NCBI GenBank assembly: GCA_028817405.1
Contig: JAPPPS010000051.1
Location: 1 to 47,612 of the forward strand
Length of the DNA stretch: 47,612 bases
From: Gammaproteobacteria bacterium
Lineage (GTDB): Bacteria > Pseudomonadota > Gammaproteobacteria > Arenicellales > Poriferihabitantaceae
Direction of reading: 5' to 3'
The notes beneath the pieces were generated by a model that did not search any database, had not been told where the DNA came from, and saw only the letters and a program-made list of their open reading frames with translations. Shown piece after piece: positions 21,236 to 30,964 of the stretch. Position numbers and translations under genes: made by a program. How positions within the stretch are numbered: the stretch's first letter is position 1; each line of letters begins with the position of its first letter.

Positions 21236-22927
21236 ATGAACAGAACTGCAACCCTGCTGTTAGCCGGCGGCGTGGTCGCCGCCCTTGCCGTTGTCCCGGC
21301 CATCGGTTACGGGGACAGTCGCGTTTATGTTCCGCCCAAGGATTCCAAATCGCAACTGGGTTACCGGGATATTTCCGGGCTCAACTGGCGGGAAATATCC
21401 AAGCATTATGCGCCGGCTAAAAGCATCGAAGATTGGCGCAAACTTCACTCCGAGCGGCACTGGAAAAAGGGCTATTCCGCGTATCAAATCGCCCACGCTT
21501 GGGAAAACGCCAACCCGAAGTTGCCGCGCGAAATCGCCGCGTTGTTTTACGGGCCGGTCGAATTATTGGCCGCCATTCCGGAGCATAAAACGCCATTGCC
21601 GGGCGGCCGCGCGCCGAGTCAATCCGACTTGCTGGTTTTTGTCCGCATAAAGAATCGCGTTTGCGCGGTGACGGTGGAAGGCAAAAAGGACGAAGGCTTC
21701 GGCACCACGGTCGGCGAATGGTCGAAGAACGCATCGGCCGGCAAAATCAAGCGACTCAAACACATCGCCGCCAAGTTAGGGCTCGCGTATCCGCCCACGG
21801 GCGAAATTCGCTACCAGTTGCTCCACCGAACCGCGGCCGCGGTGATTGAGGCCGGGCGCTTCAACGCCGACTGCGCCGCGACGCTGGTGCATTCGTTCTC
21901 GCCGCAGCACGAATCGTTCGGCGACTTTGCGACATTCTTAAGCGCGTTTGGAATTCGCTCCGCCAAGCGCGACAAGATTTACAAAACCACCAAGCCGGGC
22001 ATCGATTTGTATCTCGGCTGGGCATCGCCGCCGGGAACGGTTGCGGTGGCGGAAGTTGCTGCGCCGCAGCCGAAACCCGCCGTGCCGGCGAAGCCTGAGC
22101 CGCAACAATCGGAACGGGCAACGGTGACCACAGAAACCGTTGCGCCGCGGCCCGAACCCGTCGTCACCGCCAAGCCCGAAATTCAACAGGTCGCCCGGGT
22201 GGCGGAGACGGCTGTGGTAACAGAAACCGCCACACCGTCACCTGAAACTGTCGCGATTGCGCCCGCCAAATCCGCAGCGCAACAGCATGAACGGCAACCG
22301 GAAACGGCCACGCCAGTTCCTTCGCCACAACCAGCCCAAACGCAAACAACCGCGTTCATCGTGGGAGGGATTGTCGCACTTGCGCTTATTGTCGGTCTTG
22401 TCGCGCTTCTCATGTGGCGACATTTTCGTCTTAATACCGAGAAAACTGACAAGAGCGACACTGTATCCGCGGCAGATGAGGGCGAAAAAGATTCAAGCGA
22501 CAAGCCGGGAAAAGTGTTTGAAAAATATGTGGAGGGTTTGTTGTGCAACCGCGAGAACGTTAAGTTAACGAAGCCGACCAATAAGTTCGACTACCCGGAC
22601 TTTGAAATGACCATCCGCGACGAAAAATGCAGAATTTTTCTGGAATGTAAGTGGACGAATAGCCTCTATCAAGGGCATTACGATGTTATTCGCAATCCGA
22701 AGCAATTGCAGAAATACAAAGACTATCAAAAAGAGTACAATCAGCCGTTCTTTATTGTGCTCGGTGTCGGCGGCACCGAGGACAACCCCGACTATTTGTA
22801 TACCATCTCGCTGAATAAATTGCCCCAAACTAAACTCAATTACGAGCAATTAAAGGACCATCTCCAAAAGCCGGGCGGCTACTGCGGGTACAGTCCAAGT
22901 AACGATACTTTGACTATTTCACGGTAA
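21236..22927 (+). CDS. Putative membrane protein: N-terminal signal/TM + DUF6946-like domain + Pro/Ala linker + TM + C-terminal PD-(D/E)XK/Mrr-like domain
   Basis: MNRTATLLLAGGVVAALAVVPAIGYGDS leader; paralogous block LLAAIPEHKTPLPGGRAPSQSD...AVTVEGKKDEGFGTTVGEW...IRYQLLHRTAAAVIEAGRF; TM TTAFIVGGIVALALIVGLVALLMWRHFRLN; C-terminal FEKYVEGLLCNRENVKLTKPTNKFDYPDFEMTIRDEKCRIFLECKW. Confidence 0.75.
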   Translation: MNRTATLLLAGGVVAALAVVPAIGYGDSRVYVPPKDSKSQLGYRDISGLNWREISKHYAPAKSIEDWRKLHSERHWKKGYSAYQIAHAWENANPKLPREIAALFYGPVELLAAIPEHKTPLPGGRAPSQSDLLVFVRIKNRVCAVTVEGKKDEGFGTTVGEWSKNASAGKIKRLKHIAAKLGLAYPPTGEIRYQLLHRTAAAVIEAGRFNADCAATLVHSFSPQHESFGDFATFLSAFGIRSAKRDKIYKTTKPGIDLYLGWASPPGTVAVAEVAAPQPKPAVPAKPEPQQSERATVTTETVAPRPEPVVTAKPEIQQVARVAETAVVTETATPSPETVAIAPAKSAAQQHERQPETATPVPSPQPAQTQTTAFIVGGIVALALIVGLVALLMWRHFRLNTEKTDKSDTVSAADEGEKDSSDKPGKVFEKYVEGLLCNRENVKLTKPTNKFDYPDFEMTIRDEKCRIFLECKWTNSLYQGHYDVIRNPKQLQKYKDYQKEYNQPFFIVLGVGGTEDNPDYLYTISLNKLPQTKLNYEQLKDHLQKPGGYCGYSPSNDTLTISR

Positions 22928-22941
22928 CAACCGCCTCTCAC

Positions 22942-23208
22942 TCACCAACCCCCAATCTGCTCGCAACCCACACTCTCCTCCTCCAGCATCACCGGCACGC
23001 CGTCGTCCACGCGGTACAGCGTGTTGCCGTTGCGCGTAATCAGCGCTTGCTGCAGCGGGGTGTTCAGTTTGTCGCCGTTTTGCGCGTGGAGTTTGCCTTG
23101 CGCGATGCATTGATTCACTTTGTCCAGTTGCGCTTGGTCGAGCGGGAACACCGGTTGCTTGGTAACCGGGCAGACCAATATCTCCAGCAGTTTTCGGTCG
23201 AGCGTCAT
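22942..23208 (-). CDS. Trm112-family (YcaR-like) protein
   Basis: MTLDRKLLEILVCPVTKQPVFPLDQAQLDKVNQ...ALITRNGNTLYRVDDGVPVMLEEE. Confidence 0.88.
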   Translation of the reverse strand: MTLDRKLLEILVCPVTKQPVFPLDQAQLDKVNQCIAQGKLHAQNGDKLNTPLQQALITRNGNTLYRVDDGVPVMLEEESVGCEQIGGW

Positions 23209-23279
23209 CAGTTTATTCCGGGGTTGTTGCGCGCCCGATTGTAGCATCGGTCGCTTCAAGTCGCGGGCGCGCCGCCGCA

Positions 23280-24056
23280 TCACCGAAACGGCTGCGTCAG
23301 AAGTTTGTCCAGCCGCGCCTCAAGAGGGTCGCGGTAGCGGCGTTGGCCGATTTGCATGTCGCGGTGGCCGTCGCGCGGCCCAGCGGTGTAACTGCCGAAT
23401 AAGCGGTCCCAAATCGACAGGTTGAAGCCGTAGTTGCTGTTGTATTCGGCGTCGTGCAGCGCGTGGTGGACGCGGTGCATGTCGGGGGTGACGAGAATTA
23501 AGCGCAATACTTTGTCCACCGCCGCCGGCAGTTTGATGTTGGCGTGGTTGAACATCGCGGTGGCGTTGAGAATGATTTCAAAAGCGACGGCCGCCAGCAC
23601 CGGCACGCCGAGCAAGATGATGACCGCGGCCTTGATGACGATGGAGATGAGAATTTCAATCGGATGAAAACGCAACGCGGTGGTCACATCGAACTCGGTG
23701 TCGGTGTGGTGCATGCGGTGAATCGGCCAGGCGCGGGGAATGGCGTGGAACAGTCGGTGCTGCCAGTAAATCGCCAAGTCGAGCAGCAGCAGCGACAGAA
23801 TGATGCTCGGCCACAGCGGCAGTTTAAGGTAAATAAACAAACCGAAATGATTGAACACCGAAAACAACGCCGCGCCGACCGCGCTGATGGGAATCAAAAA
23901 CAACATGACCGCGTTGAGCGCAACGATGCCGAGGTTGGCGGGCCAGCGCAACGCGCGCTTTTGCGTCGACCGTCGCGGCGCAAACGCTTCCCAACTCATC
24001 ATCATCAACAGCATGATGAAGAACACCGCCAAACGGAATTGGATTTCGGGGTTCAT
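23280..24056 (-). CDS. Sterol desaturase / fatty acid hydroxylase family protein
   Basis: YWQHRLFHAIPRAWPIHRMHHTDTEFDVTTALRFHPIE...PDMHRVHHALHDAEYNSNYGFNLSIWDRLFGSY; histidine-box motifs. Confidence 0.93.
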   Translation of the reverse strand: MNPEIQFRLAVFFIMLLMMMSWEAFAPRRSTQKRALRWPANLGIVALNAVMLFLIPISAVGAALFSVFNHFGLFIYLKLPLWPSIILSLLLLDLAIYWQHRLFHAIPRAWPIHRMHHTDTEFDVTTALRFHPIEILISIVIKAAVIILLGVPVLAAVAFEIILNATAMFNHANIKLPAAVDKVLRLILVTPDMHRVHHALHDAEYNSNYGFNLSIWDRLFGSYTAGPRDGHRDMQIGQRRYRDPLEARLDKLLTQPFR

Positions 24057-24124
24057 GGTTTCGTTGCCGTTGTTTCGTTGTCACCGTTGCTGTCGCGATT
24101 GTCGCCGCCGCGATTACCGTCGAC

Positions 24125-25036
24125 CTAAAACCACGCATTGCCGCGGTTGTTGGCGACAAAATCAGCCAGCATGTCGGCGTAGCGTTTTATCGCCAAGCGC
24201 GTCACTTCGCCGCCGCCATGCGGGAACTCCAACATCGCGCCGTCGGGCAAACGCAAACGCGCCACCGGCATCACTTCGCGCGTGGCGCTGGTGACGAAAC
24301 ACTCGGTGGCGCGCGCCAGTTCATCGCAATGCAACTCGCGCTCGATGGCGTCGCCGGCATAACCGGCCGCGCCGAGCAAGTCGACCAACTTCTTGCGCGT
24401 TATGCCGAGCAAGTTGCCGGTCGCCGGCGTGACCGGTTTGCCGCCTAACACAAACCATGCGTTGCTGTTCGAGCATTCGGTCACCCGGCCGTCGGCGTCC
24501 AACATCAAACAATCATCCGCGCCTAACGCGCGCGCCTGCGTCAAGCCGAGAATGTTGTTCAAGTAATTGCCGCCTTTGATGTTGGGGTTCAGCGCATCGA
24601 CCGCGTTGCGCCGCTGCTGCGGAATCGCGAGCGCCATGCCGATGCGGTAAAAGTCCCGGTTCCACTGCGGCGCCGGTTTGACGATGATAATCAAACGCGA
24701 CTGCAGTTCCGGGTCGGGATGCAAGTCAATCGCGCCCTGCCCGCGCGTGATTTGATAACGCACATAAACATCCTCGCCGGGCGCGACTTCGGCCGCGGCG
24801 ATGGTGGCGGTGATGGCGTCGATGATGTCTTGTTTGCTTTGGCGAACGGTCAGCATGCTTAACTTTGCCGAGTTCATCAGCCGCGCATGATGTTCCTCGA
24901 ACATAAACGGAATGCCCGAGTAAGTGCGAAACACTTCATAAATCGAATCGCCGTACAAAAATCCGCGGTCGAGCACCGGCACGCGGGTCTCGTCCAGCGG
25001 CGCGATAACGCCGTCGATATAGCCGGTGGGTTTCAT
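24125..25036 (-). CDS. Class IV aminotransferase (D-amino-acid/branched-chain type)
   Basis: MKPTGYIDGVIAPLDETRVPVLDRGFLYGDSIYEVFRTYSG...NPNIKGGNYLNNILGLTQARALGADDCLMLDADGRVTECSNSNAWFV. Confidence 0.9.
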   Translation of the reverse strand: MKPTGYIDGVIAPLDETRVPVLDRGFLYGDSIYEVFRTYSGIPFMFEEHHARLMNSAKLSMLTVRQSKQDIIDAITATIAAAEVAPGEDVYVRYQITRGQGAIDLHPDPELQSRLIIIVKPAPQWNRDFYRIGMALAIPQQRRNAVDALNPNIKGGNYLNNILGLTQARALGADDCLMLDADGRVTECSNSNAWFVLGGKPVTPATGNLLGITRKKLVDLLGAAGYAGDAIERELHCDELARATECFVTSATREVMPVARLRLPDGAMLEFPHGGGEVTRLAIKRYADMLADFVANNRGNAWF

Positions 25037-25098
25037 GGCGGTTGCTCAGTATGGCGCGAAGTTGTTGAGCGAATCATCGGCGTGATGATAAACGCGGT

Positions 25099-26100
25099 TC
25101 ATTCTACCGCAACGCGTCGCGCATTTTCCTCGACCAACCGCAACGCCTCGCAGACCACCTCCGCGCCGGTGCCGCGTTTGGGCGCATGCTCCGACAAGTG
25201 CCGGCGCCAGTGGCGCGCGCCGGGCTGGCCGCGGAACAAACCGAGCAGCGGCCGGGTCAAGCGCCGCAAGTACACCCCGCGCGCCAGTTGCCGCTCGATA
25301 TACGGCAGATACGCGCGCACCACAGCGGCGCGGGTGGGCGGCGCATCCGGTTGAATCCGCGCATCAAAAATCTCCCGGTCGACCGCGCTCAGCATCCACG
25401 GATGCGCGCGCGCTTCGCGGCCAATCATCACGCCGTCGACATGCATCAGATGCGCCCGCGCTTGCGCGAGCGTCGTGATGCCGCCGTTGATGGTGAAACG
25501 AATCGCGGGGAAGTCGCGCTTCAATCGATACACGCGCTCGTAATGCAGGGCCGGCACTTGGCGGTTTTGTTTCGGGCTCAAGCCGTGCAGCCAGGCCTTG
25601 CGCGCGTGAATGATGAAGTGCGCGCAGCCGCCTTGCGCCACGCGGTCGACGAATTCCGCCAAGTGTTCATAACTGTCGCGGTGGTCGATGCCGGTGCGGG
25701 TTTTCACCGTCACCGGAATGTCGGCCGCGGCGCGCATCGCCGCCACGCAGTCGGCGACCAGCGCCGGCTCGGCCATCAAGCAAGCGCCGAACCGCGCGTT
25801 CTGCACGCGCGCGCTGGGGCAGCCGATGTTGAGGTTGACTTCGTCGTAACCGGCGGCCGCGGCCAGGCGCGCGCACGCGGCCAGCCGGGCCGGGTCGGCG
25901 CCGGCCAGTTGAATCGCCAGCGGCCGTTCGCGCGGGTCGAAGTCGAGAAACCGCGCGCGCTCGCCGTGGATGAGCGCGTTGTCGACCGTCATCTCGGTGT
26001 ATAATTTCATGCGCGCGGACAACAGGCGCAGAAACATGCGGCAGTGACGGTCGGTCACATCCAGCATCGGCGCAACGGAAAATTCTTCAACCACGCTCAA
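25099..26100 (-). CDS. dusA: tRNA-dihydrouridine(20/20a) synthase (start codon uncertain)
   Basis: FSVAPMLDVTDRHCRMFLRLLSARMKLYTEMTVDNALIHG...EVNLNIGCPSARVQNARFGACLMAEPALVADCV...VKTRTGIDHRDSYEHLAEFV. Confidence 0.94.
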   Translation of the reverse strand: MSVVEEFSVAPMLDVTDRHCRMFLRLLSARMKLYTEMTVDNALIHGERARFLDFDPRERPLAIQLAGADPARLAACARLAAAAGYDEVNLNIGCPSARVQNARFGACLMAEPALVADCVAAMRAAADIPVTVKTRTGIDHRDSYEHLAEFVDRVAQGGCAHFIIHARKAWLHGLSPKQNRQVPALHYERVYRLKRDFPAIRFTINGGITTLAQARAHLMHVDGVMIGREARAHPWMLSAVDREIFDARIQPDAPPTRAAVVRAYLPYIERQLARGVYLRRLTRPLLGLFRGQPGARHWRRHLSEHAPKRGTGAEVVCEALRLVEENARRVAVE

Positions 26101-26231
26101 ACCATTTCACTCCGAAGCAATTACGAATCACCGCAAACGCGTTACATGATGCGCCCGCGCGCGCGGATTCTAAACCCAATCGGCGCGCCATCGACAACGC
26201 CCGCCACTCACCACCCACCGACAGCGACGCC

Positions 26232-27866
26232 TTGAACACCCTGCACAAAACGCTGGAGCGATTGCATGCGCGCGGTCTCGACCGCCATCTCGCGCGCATC
26301 AACCGCGGCATCGAGAAGGAAAGTTTGCGCGTCGACGAGAACGGCATATTAGCGCAAACGCCGCATCCGCGCGCGCTCGGCGCGGCGCTGACGCATCCGT
26401 CCATCACCACCGACTACTCCGAGGCGCTGCTGGAGTTCATCACGCCGACCCACACCGTCATCGAGGCGTTGCTGCAAGAGTTGTTCACCATTCACCATTT
26501 CACTTACCAAAATCTCGCCGGCGAAAAACTTTGGGTCAACAGCATGCCGTGCATCGTGCGCGGCGAAGAACACATCCCCATCGCCAAATACGGCGACTCC
26601 AACATCGGCCGCATGAAAACCGTCTACCGCCGCGGCCTGCGTCTGCGTTACGGCAGTTTAATGCAAACCATCGCCGGCATTCACTTTAACTTTTCGCTGC
26701 CGGAAGAATTTTGGCATGCACTCAACCGCGGCGATGGCGACGGTGGCAACAACGACGGCGACCACGACAACAACGAAAACGAAACGGCGGTGCGCGACTT
26801 GAAATCGGTTTATTACTTCGCGTTGATTCGCAACTTCCACCGTCATTCGTGGCTGGTGTGTTACTTGTTCGGCGCATCGCCCGCGGTGTGCAAAACCTTT
26901 TTGCAGGGCCGCGAACATTTATTGGACGACCTCGACGCGCATAGTTTCTACGCGCCGTTCGCCACTTCCCTGAGATTAAGCCACCTCGGCTACAACAGCG
27001 ACGCCCAAGCCGGCATCGACATCAACTACAACAGCGTCGACGACTTCGCCGCCTCGCTGCGCCGCGCAATTCAAACGCCGCATGCCGCGTATCAAAAATT
27101 CGGCGTCAAAGTCGACGGCGCGTACCGTCAACTCAACCCCAACCTGCTGCAAATCGAAAACGAATTCTACTCCGTCATCCGTCCCAAGCGCGTCGCAGAG
27201 TCCGGCGAGAGTCCGACGCATGCGCTGCAGCAGCGCGGCGTGCAGTATGTCGAGGTGCGCAGCATCGATTTGAATCCGTTTGCGCCGGTCGGCATCGACG
27301 CCGACTGCATCCGATTCCTCGACTTGCTGCTGTTGTATTGTTTGTTTTCCGACAGCCCCGACATCGGCCGCGAAGAATGGGAATGCGCGGCCGAGAATCG
27401 CCGCCGCGTGGTCATGAACGGCCGCCGCGACGCTCTCGAACTCTGCGATTATGCGCGACGAAGCCAAACCAAAACGCGCGCGCGTACTTTCACCGAACGC
27501 GCGCGCGAATTGTTGGGCGACCTCATGCCGCTGGCCGAGTTGCTCGACCAAGTCACCGAGTCATCCGACTACCGCGCAGCGCTGCGCGCGCAAATCGCCA
27601 AAGTGGAAGACGCCTCGCTCACGCCGTCGGCCATGATTCTGCGGCAAATGTCGGAGATGAACGCCAGTTTCTTCGAGTTCGCCATGGACACCGCCGAGCG
27701 ACACCAAGCGTACTTCAAGCAAGCGAACATGACGCCCGCCGACGCCAAAAAAATGCGCGCCGAAGCAAAACGCTCTCACCAACGACAAACACAAATCGAG
27801 TCCAACGACCGCCTCTCCTTCGACGACTTCCTCAACGACTACTTCCAACGACAAAACACGGTTTGA
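26232..27866 (+). CDS. gshA: Glutamate-cysteine ligase
   Basis: RINRGIEKESLRVDENGILAQTPHPRALGAALTHPSITTDYSEALLEFITP...IAKYGDSNIGRMKTVYRRGLRLRYGSLMQTIAGIHFNFSLPEEFW; Asp/Asn-rich insert after EFWHALNRG. Confidence 0.95.
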   Translation: MNTLHKTLERLHARGLDRHLARINRGIEKESLRVDENGILAQTPHPRALGAALTHPSITTDYSEALLEFITPTHTVIEALLQELFTIHHFTYQNLAGEKLWVNSMPCIVRGEEHIPIAKYGDSNIGRMKTVYRRGLRLRYGSLMQTIAGIHFNFSLPEEFWHALNRGDGDGGNNDGDHDNNENETAVRDLKSVYYFALIRNFHRHSWLVCYLFGASPAVCKTFLQGREHLLDDLDAHSFYAPFATSLRLSHLGYNSDAQAGIDINYNSVDDFAASLRRAIQTPHAAYQKFGVKVDGAYRQLNPNLLQIENEFYSVIRPKRVAESGESPTHALQQRGVQYVEVRSIDLNPFAPVGIDADCIRFLDLLLLYCLFSDSPDIGREEWECAAENRRRVVMNGRRDALELCDYARRSQTKTRARTFTERARELLGDLMPLAELLDQVTESSDYRAALRAQIAKVEDASLTPSAMILRQMSEMNASFFEFAMDTAERHQAYFKQANMTPADAKKMRAEAKRSHQRQTQIESNDRLSFDDFLNDYFQRQNTV

Positions 27867-27888
27867 ACCGTACGCGGGAATCCCCACC

Positions 27889-28056
27889 GTCACCACGCTC
27901 GCACATCCCATCGCCACGCCCGCGACATCCCATCGCCACGCCTGCAATTCCCTCACCGTCACGCCCGCAATTCCCTCACCGTCACGACCGCAGTCCACTC
28001 ACCGTCACGCCCACAGTCCCCCTCACCCGCTACGCCCGCAGTCCGTTAAGCGGGAG
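27889..28056. repeat. Intergenic degenerate array of about 23-bp units (caccgtcacgcccgcaattccct) ending in ..cccgcagtccgttaagcggg..
   Basis: Successive ccctcaccgtcacgcccgcaattccctcaccgtcacgaccgcagtccactcaccgtcacgcccacagtcccc...gcccgcagtccgttaagcgggag between convergent gshA and uvrB. Confidence 0.85.
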
Positions 28057-28066
28057 TCTCGCGTCT

Positions 28067-30124
28067 TTACGAATCCGCCGCGAGGAAGTTTCCGTCTCTT
28101 ATGTTTTTGATGCGGTCGCGCAGGGTGGCGGCTTGTTCGAATTCCAGGTTTTTGGCGTGCGCGTACATTTCCTTTTCCAAGCGTTTTAATATTTTGCCGA
28201 GTTGCTGGGCCGAGGCGCGGCCATAGTTGTAGGGTTCGCCGTCGTCGGCGACCGCGGCGCCGGGGCGCGCAAACGCCGGCGCGTCGCGGTCGCCGAGGCC
28301 GACGCCGAAACCGTCGCCGACGCCCTCGATGATGTCCTTGACCGGCTTGACGATGCTCTTCGGTTTAATGCGGTGGCGGCGGTTGTAGGCGCGCTGTTTG
28401 TCGCGCCGCCGTTCGGTCTCGCGCATGGCCGCCCGCATCGAATCGGTGATGCGGTCGGCGTATAAAATCACCCGGCCGTCGAGGTGGCGGGCGGCGCGGC
28501 CGATGGTTTGAATCAGCGACCGCGTCGAGCGCAAAAAGCCTTCCTTGTCGGCGTCGAGAATCGCCACCAGCGACACTTCCGGAATGTCCAATCCTTCGCG
28601 CAGCAAGTTGATGCCGACCAACACATCGAAGACTCCGGCGCGCAAGTCGCGGATGATTTCCACGCGCTCGACGGTGTCGATGTCGGAATGCAGATAACGC
28701 ACGCGCACACCGTGCTCGAATAAATATTCGGTCAAGTCTTCGGCCATGCGTTTGGTTAGCGTGGTCACCAACACGCGCTCGCCGCGTTGCGCGCGAATGT
28801 TAATTTCCGACAGCAAGTCATCGACCTGCGATTCCACCGGGCGAACTTCCAACTCCGGGTCCAGCAGCCCGGTCGGCCGCACCACTTGGTCGACCGCGTC
28901 CGGCGCGCGCTTGGCTTCGTAGTCGCCGGGCGTGGCCGAGACGAAGATGGTCTGCGGCAGCAAGTTCTCGAATTCATCGAAACGCAACGGTCGGTTGTCC
29001 AGCGCCGACGGCAGGCGAAACCCGTACTCCACCAAGTTTTCCTTGCGCGACCTATCGCCGCGGTACATCGCGCCGATTTGCGGCACCGTGGCGTGACTCT
29101 CGTCGATAAAAACGATGGTGTTGTTCGGCAGGTATTCCATCAGCGTCGGCGGCGGCTGGCCCGGTTCGCGCCCGGACAAATACCTCGAATAGTTTTCGAT
29201 GCCGTTGCAGTAGCCGAGTTCGCGCATCATTTCCAAGTCATAATGCGTGCGTTGTTCGAGACGCTGCGCTTCCACCAATTTGTTTTCACCGCGCAACGCT
29301 TTGGCGCGCGCGCGCAGTTCGTCGCGGATGCTGTCGAGGATGTTAAGAATCGTGTCCGGCGCGGTGACATAGTGACTCTTCGGATACACCGTCACGCGTT
29401 TGGCGCGCTCTTCCGCGGCCCCGGTCAGCGGGTCGAAGCGGGTTAAACTTTCGACTTCGTCGCCGAACAATTCAATCCGCGTCGCCAAGCGTTCCGACTC
29501 GGCCGGATAAACATCGATGACATCGCCGCGCACGCGAAAAGTGGCGCGGCGCAACTCCAAATCGTTGCGCGTGTATTGCATCTCCGCCAGTCGCCGCAGA
29601 ATCGCGCGCTGCTCAATGCGCTCGCCTTCCTTCAAATGCAAAATCATGCCGTGGTACGCCTGCGGGTCGCCGAGACCGTAAATCGCCGACACCGTGGCCA
29701 CGATGATGACATCCTCGCGCTCCAGCAGCGCCTTGGTCGCGGACAACCGCATCTGGTCGATGTGGTCGTTGACCGACGCGTCCTTTTCTATGTAAGTGTC
29801 GGAACTGGGGACGTACGCTTCCGGCTGGTAGTAGTCGTAGTAGGAGACGAAATATTCCACCGCGTTGTCGGGGAAGAAATCGCGGAACTCCGAATACAAC
29901 TGCGCGGCCAAGGTTTTGTTGTGCGCGAGCACCAGCGCCGGGCGGCCGCTGGCGGCGATGATGTTGGCCATGGTGAAAGTTTTGCCGGAGCCGGTCACGC
30001 CGAGCAGCGTTTGAAACGCTTCGCCGCCGGTCAGACCGCCCAACAACTCGGCGATGGCGGCCGGTTGGTCGCCGGCCGGCTGGAATGCGCTGTGCAGACG
30101 GTACGCGACGGTCGCGGTTTTCAT
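28067..30124 (-). CDS. uvrB: Excinuclease ABC subunit B
   Basis: [18 protein letters not shown]...[68 protein letters not shown]...[32 protein letters not shown]. Confidence 0.97.
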   Translation of the reverse strand: MKTATVAYRLHSAFQPAGDQPAAIAELLGGLTGGEAFQTLLGVTGSGKTFTMANIIAASGRPALVLAHNKTLAAQLYSEFRDFFPDNAVEYFVSYYDYYQPEAYVPSSDTYIEKDASVNDHIDQMRLSATKALLEREDVIIVATVSAIYGLGDPQAYHGMILHLKEGERIEQRAILRRLAEMQYTRNDLELRRATFRVRGDVIDVYPAESERLATRIELFGDEVESLTRFDPLTGAAEERAKRVTVYPKSHYVTAPDTILNILDSIRDELRARAKALRGENKLVEAQRLEQRTHYDLEMMRELGYCNGIENYSRYLSGREPGQPPPTLMEYLPNNTIVFIDESHATVPQIGAMYRGDRSRKENLVEYGFRLPSALDNRPLRFDEFENLLPQTIFVSATPGDYEAKRAPDAVDQVVRPTGLLDPELEVRPVESQVDDLLSEINIRAQRGERVLVTTLTKRMAEDLTEYLFEHGVRVRYLHSDIDTVERVEIIRDLRAGVFDVLVGINLLREGLDIPEVSLVAILDADKEGFLRSTRSLIQTIGRAARHLDGRVILYADRITDSMRAAMRETERRRDKQRAYNRRHRIKPKSIVKPVKDIIEGVGDGFGVGLGDRDAPAFARPGAAVADDGEPYNYGRASAQQLGKILKRLEKEMYAHAKNLEFEQAATLRDRIKNIRDGNFLAADS

Positions 30125-30131
30125 GCCGCGT

Positions 30132-30680
30132 TCATGCTTCGGCCCGGGCCTGCATGCGCTGCAGCAAGCGTTCCGGGTCATCGTCGACCAACAACGCGTC
30201 GCGGTGTTTCGCGCCGGTGAATCCCTCGCTCACCACGCGGTCCAACAACTCCACCAACGCGTCGTAGTAACCGCATGCGTTCAACGCCGCGCATGGTTTG
30301 TTGAGCAGGCGGAGTTTCGACCACGCGAGAATCTCGAACAATTCCTCCAGCGTACCGAGGCCGCCCGGCAGCGCGATGAAGCCGTCGGCCAAGTCCATCA
30401 TCAGCGCCTTGCGCGCGTGCATGTCGTCGACCACTTTCAACTCGGTCAGGCCGCGGTGCGCTTCCTCGGCGTCGAACAAGCCGCGCGGAATCACGCCGAT
30501 GACTTCGCCGCCGCCGCCGAGCACGCTGTCGGCGATGCGCCCCATCATGCCCGCGCCGCCGCCGCCGTACACCAAGCCGATGCCGCGCGCCACCAGCGCC
30601 CTGCCCAACGCCTCGGCCGCGCGCAGATACCCGCCGCGCGCGCCGACCCGCGCGCCGCAATAAACGCAGATTCGTTTCAT
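30132..30680 (-). CDS. LOG/TIGR00730-family Rossmann protein (lysine decarboxylase-like)
   Basis: [54 protein letters not shown]...[23 protein letters not shown]; PGGxGTxxE motif. Confidence 0.95.
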   Translation of the reverse strand: MKRICVYCGARVGARGGYLRAAEALGRALVARGIGLVYGGGGAGMMGRIADSVLGGGGEVIGVIPRGLFDAEEAHRGLTELKVVDDMHARKALMMDLADGFIALPGGLGTLEELFEILAWSKLRLLNKPCAALNACGYYDALVELLDRVVSEGFTGAKHRDALLVDDDPERLLQRMQARAEA

Positions 30681-30775
30681 CGGCCGTCCTTCGTCGCTCG
30701 ATTCATGGCGCGTATTGTATGGTAAGCGGCGGCGGTTTTGCGCCCACATCCATGTCGGTTAAGCGGGCGACTTGC

Positions 30776-30918
30776 TACGCCGGCAGTTCCTCATTCGCCG
30801 CGCCGGTAGCCCCCACTCCGCCGCGCCAGTAGCCCCCCACTCCGCCACGCCGACAGTCCCCACTCCGCTACGCCGGCAGTCCCCCACACCGCCACGCCCG
30901 CAGTCTGTTAAGCGGGCG
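30776..30918. repeat. Degenerate tandem array of about 24-bp units ([c/t]acgccggcagtcccccactccgc) ending in hairpin cgcccgcagtctgttaagcgggcg
   Basis: Five or more units, then a perfect 7-bp stem CGCCCGC/GCGGGCG at 30895-30918. Confidence 0.85.
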
Positions 30919-30964
30919 CCGGCATCTTTTCCGCGGTTTATCAGCCCCGGCGATTGGCGTTATA

